Assembly: GCF_030272615.1 (NCBI RefSeq)
Contig: NC_081414.1
Span: 519,259,185 to 519,323,184 of the forward strand
Origin: Cryptomeria japonica
Taxonomy: Eukaryota; Streptophyta; Pinopsida; Cupressales; Cupressaceae
Length of the DNA stretch: 64,000 bases
Reading direction: 5' to 3'
The position numbers and the translations under genes were made by a program. Position 1 is the stretch's first letter; each line of letters starts with the position of its first letter. Below, piece after piece: positions 58,878 through 64,000 of this stretch. The notes beneath the pieces were generated by a model. That model saw only the letters and a program-made list of their open reading frames with translations, had not been told where the DNA came from and did not search any database.

Positions 58878-59630
58878 ATGTCTTCCACGTGTCGATTTGA
58901 CCTCCTTGACCAACTTGGGAAGACCCCTACACAAATTTCCATCCTAGAACTTCTCAAGACTTCCCCTGTACATAAGGAAATTTTGAAGCAAGCCCTCCTT
59001 GAGTCTCGCGTTCCTGATAACATCAATGCTACTCAATTCCAAGCTCTCATTGGAAACCTTGCTGCCCAACAACACCTTGTATTTACCTCCAAAGATGCTC
59101 CCATAGATGAAGATCACAACAAACCTTTGTACATTGAAGCCCTTATCCAAAAGCACAAAGTCAAACATATTTTGATAGATGGTGGATCCAAACTTGATCT
59201 ATGTACATACAAGTTAATAAAACAATTGGGACTTTCTGAGGATCTAGTAGACACATTAGGAAGGATCACAATAAAAGAATATGATGATGTGGAAAGAATT
59301 TCGAAGGGCATGATCACCTTACCTCTTCAAGTGGGCCCTATTACAATTGAAACCCCTTGCCAAGTGCTAGATCTTGATCTCCCCTACAATATTCTCCTTG
59401 ATCGACCATGGATTCACTCCTTGCAAGCCATAACCTCCACCTATCACCAATGCATCAAATTCCCATTTAATGGAAGAGAGATCACTATCAAAGGTGATCC
59501 CCAACCTTTTCAATACTACAAACTCTTAGAGGGGAAGCATCCATATCATTGCCCACTAAATAGACCTTCGCTAACGCCTCCATCTGACACATCAAATGTT
59601 GCCTCCACTTCATCCCAATCAAATATTTAA
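58878..59630 (+). pseudogene. Gypsy-3 aspartic protease
   Basis: A 250-codon open block. LKTSPVHKEILKQALLESRV leads, then the active site HILIDGGSKLDLCTYKLI at about 59168-59220 (D-G-G-S form; the usual small residues after it are changed to K-L-D). LDLPYNILLDRPWIHSLQAI and TYHQCIKFPFNGREITIKGD complete the domain. This is the longest clean frame of the element besides RT linker and integrase, but flanking stops separate it from gag and RT. Confidence 0.88.
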
Positions 59631-59639
59631 ATCAAAATC

Positions 59640-60600
59640 TTGGACAATGGTTATGGAGAATACAAATTGGAGGACGTCTTAGTAATAGGCAACCTCCCCC
59701 TCTCTCCTAAGTCATTTGGCAAACCAAAAGTGCTCAAGAAAGACCTGAAACTAGTCATGCAATGCCAAAACACTACCTTCTAGCAATGGGGCCCACTTAA
59801 TGAGGAGAGCCTCGAAGCAGATGTCTCTTCATGGTTGCATCATGAAGAAGATGAAGATCCAACAAAAATATCCAAAAAGATGTACCCAAAAGCATCAGCC
59901 ATAGTTGAAAAAATGGGTTACAAAGGACATAGCCTGGGACCAAAAGAGAAAGGAAGAAAAGCACCCATAAATCCTATCTCCTACAAATACAACATAGGCT
60001 TGAGGTACACCCCGGTGCCTATGATTACTATCGTCGGTGCCCCTTCTAGTCCTTCTTTGGATATTGAAAGCGCTAACGAAGAGGAGTTCCATGAAATGCC
60101 TTACGAATACGAAAAAGATATCTTCTTTGACACTCATGTCAATACCATTACCCCCATCCCCCCTTCCACTTCACATGAGCTGCATCTTGTCCATCCTGAA
60201 CTCATAGACTGGGGCCAACGAGACAAACCCACTTTAGATATCTGCATTGAAGATAATGCTCTCATTACTCTCTTGACAGTGCAAAATCTGGAAGATTGTA
60301 AAAGAATAGAGGGTATTCAACTTCATGAAAAGGGATACTTTGGTAGTCAGGTCAATGCCCTTAGCCACAAAAAAGATAATCAATGCAAAAAACATGATTC
60401 CCTAGGTGAAAACCTCTCTGAGGCACCTTTGGATGAGCAAAAAATAAAAACAAAGGGCGTATCCGAAAGTGAAAACCTAGAAAAGGCACTTGACAATGAG
60501 GGACTTGACCTCCCTACCATTGGTTACCTTCCACAAGACAGATCAAATTTGTTGATAGAAGAAACATATAGCATCAACATGGGCACCAAAGCCATTCCAC
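59640..60600 (+). pseudogene. Gypsy-3 protease-RT linker with G-patch-like motif
   Basis: The frame from 59835 includes KASAIVEKMGYKGHSLGPKE then KGRKAPINPISYKYNIGLRY, a glycine-rich motif placed as in Gypsy-1. A long acidic linker follows (SANEEEFHEMPYEYEKDIFF, SENLEKALDNEGLDLPTIGY). It is part of the polyprotein and its role is not known. Confidence 0.75.
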
Positions 60601-61480
60601 AAAATGTGCTCATTGCCAAGTCCCTCATGGAAAAAGAGAAACAATATTTCATCAAATTCCTTATAGAGGTAAAAATAAATTTTGCATGGTCTTATGTTGA
60701 TATGCCATGGTTGGATCCTACCTTGGTGGTTCACAATCTCGTTGTGCGCCTAGATGCAAAACCTGTAAAAAAAAAATTGCACAAAATGCACCCGCATATT
60801 GCTCTCCTAGTCAAGGTGGAACTCCAAAAGATGTTAGATGCATAATTTATCAAACCAATAGACTATGTTGAATGGGTCTCCAACATTGTACATGTTGGCA
60901 AACCCATTAGGGGCATCCGCATCTGCATAGATTTCCAAGATCTAAATAGAGGTTGTCCTAAAGATGATTTCTCGCTCCCCAATATAGATATGATTGTGGA
61001 CCTTACAGTAGGACATGAGATGTTTTTGCTTATAGATGGATTTTCTGGATACAACCAAATCAGGACTACAGATGAGGATCAGCATAAAACTGCATTCACA
61101 ACACCATGGGGTACTTTCTACTACTGAGTTATGCCTTTTGGCCTTAAAAATGTTGGAGCTACATATCAGCGTGGCATGACAACAATTTTTCATGACCTCT
61201 TGCACAAAATTATGGAGGACTATGTGGATGATTTTCTAGGCAAATCTAAGACAAGGCAAGAACACATCCGTATTCTAAAGAAAATCTTTGAAAGATTAGA
61301 AAAACACAAACTACGCTTGAATCCTAAAAAGTGTTTGTTTGAAGTCACATCAAGAAAACTATTAGGATTCATTATTTCCCTCAGAGGCATCGAGGTTGAT
61401 CTTGCAAAGGTAAAAGCTATCATGGAAATGCCTCCACCAAAAAATCTCAGACAACTGCACAGTCTCTAGGGGAAACTCCA
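60601..61480 (+). pseudogene. Gypsy-3 reverse transcriptase (decayed)
   Basis: Fingers/palm: INFAWSYVDMPWLDPTLVVH, KKLHKMHPHIALLVKVELQK, RICIDFQDLNRGCPKDDFSL and MIVDLTVGHEMFLLIDGFSG. Then MPFGLKNVGATYQRGMTTIF and the catalytic YVDD at 61221-61232 (MEDYVDDFLGKSKTRQEH), with LNPKKCLFEVTSRKLLGFII after it. In-frame stops at 60843-60845 and 61125-61127; the second is a TGA where the family has an Arg codon (CGA), so a C-to-T change. Confidence 0.92.
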
Positions 61481-61900
61481 ATCTGTTAGACATTTTATTT
61501 CACAACTAGCAGATAAGTGCCATCCATTTGTACACCTGTTGTGCAAGGAAACAAAATTCAAATGGGACTTATTATGTCAAAAGGCCTTTGAGAAACTAAA
61601 AGAATATCTAGCATCACCTTGAGTGTTGATGCCTCCTACTCCTGGAAAACCACTTATGTTCTATATATGTGCTACTGCAGTGGCATTGTGGGCATTACTG
61701 GCATAGACAAATGATCAAGGGAAGGAACATGCCATTTACTACATCAATCGGACACTAGTGGGGTATGAACTCAATTATAACCCCATTGAAAGAGCATGCT
61801 TGGAATTGGTGTTTAGCACATAGAAGCTCTGACACTATATGCTAAACAACAAACAAAACTAATTGCTAAGATTCACCCACTTAAATATCTCTTGTCAAAA
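61481..61900 (+). pseudogene. Gypsy-3 RNase H (decayed)
   Basis: QSVRHFISQLADKCHPFVHL leads from RT, then FEKLKEYLASP, PGKPLMFYICATAVALWALL, and EHAIYYINRTLVGYELNYNP IERACLEL in two parts. Stops near 61621, 61704 and 61819 and a frame change near 61860 disable it. Confidence 0.85.
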
Positions 61901-62430
61901 GATGCTCTCACTGGCAGAACCGCTAAATGGATCATGCTCTTAAGAGAGTTTGACATTGAATATGTGGACAAAAAGGCAATCAAGGGACAAGTCATTGCAG
62001 ATCAGTTGGCTAAAGCTCCACTTCCAAGTGACCATCCTCTTCTCACAGAATTACTAGATGAGTTCATTATGATTGTTACCACATCCTCCACATGGCAATT
62101 GTACTTTGATGGCTCTTGCACCCAAAATGGATCGGGGGAAAGAATATTATTGATCACACCTGAAGGAGATGGCATCCCAAAATCATACATGATAACCTTT
62201 GCATGTACCAAAAACATCGCAGAATACAAGGCACTCATCACAGGTTTGCACTTGGCTATCCACTGGAAAATAAAGGAATTACAAGTCTATGGTGATTCCC
62301 AACTCATCATAAAACAAGTCAATGATGAGTACCAAACAAAAGATGATAAACTTCTTCCCTACCGCACCATGGTTGAAGATATTAAGCAACATCTCATGAC
62401 AATCAAGTTTGACCAAGTCCCATGAACAAA
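61892..62430 (+). pseudogene. Gypsy-3 second RNase H (Tat type)
   Basis: Frame 61892-62425 starts with the RNase H tail (RTAKWIMLLREFDIEYVDKK, IADQLAKAPLPSDHPL), then WQLYFDGSCTQNGSGERILL, FACTKNIAEYKALITGLHL and ELQVYGDSQLIIKQVNDEYQ. The D, E and D of the RNase H active site are present in FDGS, AEYKAL and GDSQ. This additional domain identifies the Tat lineage. It ends at a stop (62423-62425) that cuts it from integrase. Confidence 0.9.
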
Positions 62431-63931
62431 CAATAGGGCTGCAGATGCAATGGCCACCATTGGCTCCCTCCTTCAGATGTCAGCACACAGTCAAAAGTGT
62501 GAGTTCTTGGTTGAGCAATTATTTATATTGGCATATGACCTACCAGAGTCTAAAATGGTGTGTGTTCTCATTGGTCCCAAGTCCCCTTGGTACCAAGAAA
62601 GTTTTTCTTTCCTAATAGACAACACCATTCCCCCACATCTCACAAAAACCCAACAAAAAACATTCATTCACTGATGTGCTCGTTACACCATCCTTGGAGA
62701 CACCCTATTCAGAAGGAATTTTGATGGTTCTCTCCTAAGGTGTTTAGATAAAAAAGAAGCAGAATGGGCATTACGTGAAGCACACGAGCGCATCTATGGG
62801 GCACACTCAAGTGGGCTCACATTGGCTAAAAAACTTTTGAGAACAGGATACTATTGGCCTAAAATGGAAGTAGATGCATATAACTATGTGAAGAAATGCA
62901 TCCCTTGCCAGCAACATGGTGACATGTTTCATGCGTTGTCACAAGAATTGCATCCATTCCTTATGCTATGGCCCTTCTCACAATGGGGGCTTGATCTCAT
63001 TGGGAAGATTCACCCTCCATCTTCCAATGGACATAAACTCATTATCACCACCACCGAGCATTTCACCAAGTGGGTAGAGGATATCCCTCTTACTTTTACC
63101 ACTAGCAAGAAAATATCCAAATTCATCCTGAACTACCTAATCTGCCGATATGGCATCCCAAAAGTTATCATTATAGATAATGATAGACAATTTAAAAACC
63201 AGGATGTCAAAGAACTCTGCCAAAAATTCAACATCCAACATCGCTTTTCCACCCCATATTACCCCCAAGGCAATGACCAAGCTAAGGCTTTTAATAAAAC
63301 CCTAATCAAAATCCTCAAAAAGATAATCAATGAAGCTGGCCGTGATTGGCACCTCCAACTCCATCCCACTTTGTGGGCCTACCACACCTCCATTCGCACC
63401 CCCATAGGCGCCAACCCTTATTCCTTGGTCTTTGGCTCTGAAGCCATCCTTCCCCTTGAGATCGAGATCCCCTCTCTAAGGGTATCACTGCCAAATATCC
63501 TACCAGACGAGGAATATAGAATTGCTCACTTACAAGAGCTAGAATTGTTAGATGAAAGGCACCTTAAGGCCTTGAATCATCTCTGGGTATATCAAAACCA
63601 TCTACACATGAGTTATCACAAAAAATTTAGAACCTGAGAATTCCAAATTGGTGATCTTGTCCTCATGGAGAATCAGAAAAATCTACAAGAAAGAGAAAAG
63701 AAAGACAAGTTCGAGCCTAATTGGCTTGGACCATATGTAATCACAGCAAAATATGGATTAGGAGCTTATCTGTTGGCTACTCCTGAAGGTGATCCTTTGG
63801 ATGATCTAATGAATATCATGCACCTCAAAAGATTTTATGCCTGGTCCTCAGAAAGTCTTAAATTGACAAAAAATAAAAAAAATAAAAAAATCAAGAAAAA
63901 TACAAAAAAAAAAATGAGAAAAAGATCCTGA
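62431..63931 (+). pseudogene. Gypsy-3 integrase (catalytic Glu lost)
   Basis: The N-terminal zinc region reads EAHERIYGAHSSGLTLAKKL and YNYVKKCIPCQQHGD. The core frame 62822-63637 has WGLDLIGKIHPPSSNGHKLI, VIIIDNDRQFKNQDVKELC and YYPQGNDQAKAFNKTLIKIL. The third catalytic residue, 35 residues after the second Asp, is Lys (AAG, 63284-63286) instead of Glu, though Gypsy-1 keeps it (GQAEAS). The C-terminal part, after a stop at 63637, reads NWLGPYVITAKYGLGAYLLA and ends at 63929-63931. No chromodomain. Confidence 0.92.
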
Positions 63932-64000
63932 AAAAAATTGTCACTTTGGTGAAAACTTGGCAAACAGGCGCCTTGTGGCACAAAAAAATCAAAAAAGAAA
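63932..64000 (+). other. Gypsy-3 3' tail start
   Basis: After the stop comes ttggtgaaaacttggcaaac, the motif also found (twice) after the Gypsy-1 stop. The polypurine tract and 3' LTR lie beyond the window. Confidence 0.7.

Larger units (their letters stand above)
52936..64000 (+). mobile_element. Gypsy-3: Tat-like Ty3/gypsy element, 3' end beyond window
   Basis: 5' LTR 52936-54237, primer site 54241-54260, leader to 56657, then gag, protease, G-patch-like motif, RT, RNase H, second RNase H and integrase to 63931. It is inserted in Copia-2 RT after gaaac or aaacc. Better preserved than Gypsy-1, fitting its place as the youngest layer here, yet with stops, frameshifts and a lost catalytic residue in integrase. 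Confidence 0.92.

Overview
The window is plant nuclear DNA made almost entirely of LTR retrotransposons, stacked inside one another and all decayed by stop codons, frameshifts and indels. No intact host gene, rRNA or tRNA gene was found. The evidence for a plant is Ty1/copia and Ty3/gypsy polyproteins of plant type, including Tat-lineage elements with a second RNase H, initiator-Met-tRNA primer sites (TGGTATCAGAGC), a TRIM, and GT-AG exon remnants. A large repeat-rich genome is likely. A gymnosperm is my guess, but nothing here proves it.

Layout. 1-3121: AT-rich DNA with a candidate degenerate LTR, then the 3' tail of Gypsy-1. 3122-14280: Gypsy-1 (minus strand, Tat-like), read right to left as LTR, primer site, leader, gag, protease, RT, RNase H, second RNase H and integrase. 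A 344-bp TRIM lies inside its pol. 14284-15652: a decayed five-exon gene remnant of unknown identity. 16385-16980 and 31551-32516: two halves of one tandem array (unit about 355 bp) split by element NA-1. 16986-31545: NA-1 (plus), a copia-like element with no pol, carrying a zinc-knuckle gag and a large unrecognised ORF2. Inside its ORF2 sits NA-2 (21914-28775, minus), a second member of the same family. 33092-44407: Copia-1 (plus), whose 5' LTR is split by a 4.55-kb probable solo LTR (33217-37766). 44413-48976: Gypsy-2 (plus, iMet primer site) with gag and a protease fragment, itself interrupted by an AT-rich insert. 48977-52935: Copia-2 (plus), inserted in Gypsy-2 and cut by Gypsy-3. 52936-64000: Gypsy-3 (plus, Tat-like), running off the window.

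The boundaries are well supported. Perfect 5-bp target duplications flank NA-1 (atgtg), Copia-1 (ctttt) and the solo LTR (tgaac). Near-perfect ones flank NA-2 and the TRIM. The order of events can be read off: tandem array, then NA-1, then NA-2; Copia-1, then solo LTR; Gypsy-2, then Copia-2, then Gypsy-3.

The most novel item is the NA family. It has LTR ends, primer site and polypurine tract like those of Copia-1/Copia-2, so copia enzymes may mobilise it in trans, but in place of pol it carries a roughly 1000-codon ORF2 with a long Lys/Glu-rich coiled coil that I do not recognise. The two LTRs of NA-2 are also mosaic: about 20% different over one end and about 4% over the rest, which suggests recombination between subfamilies.
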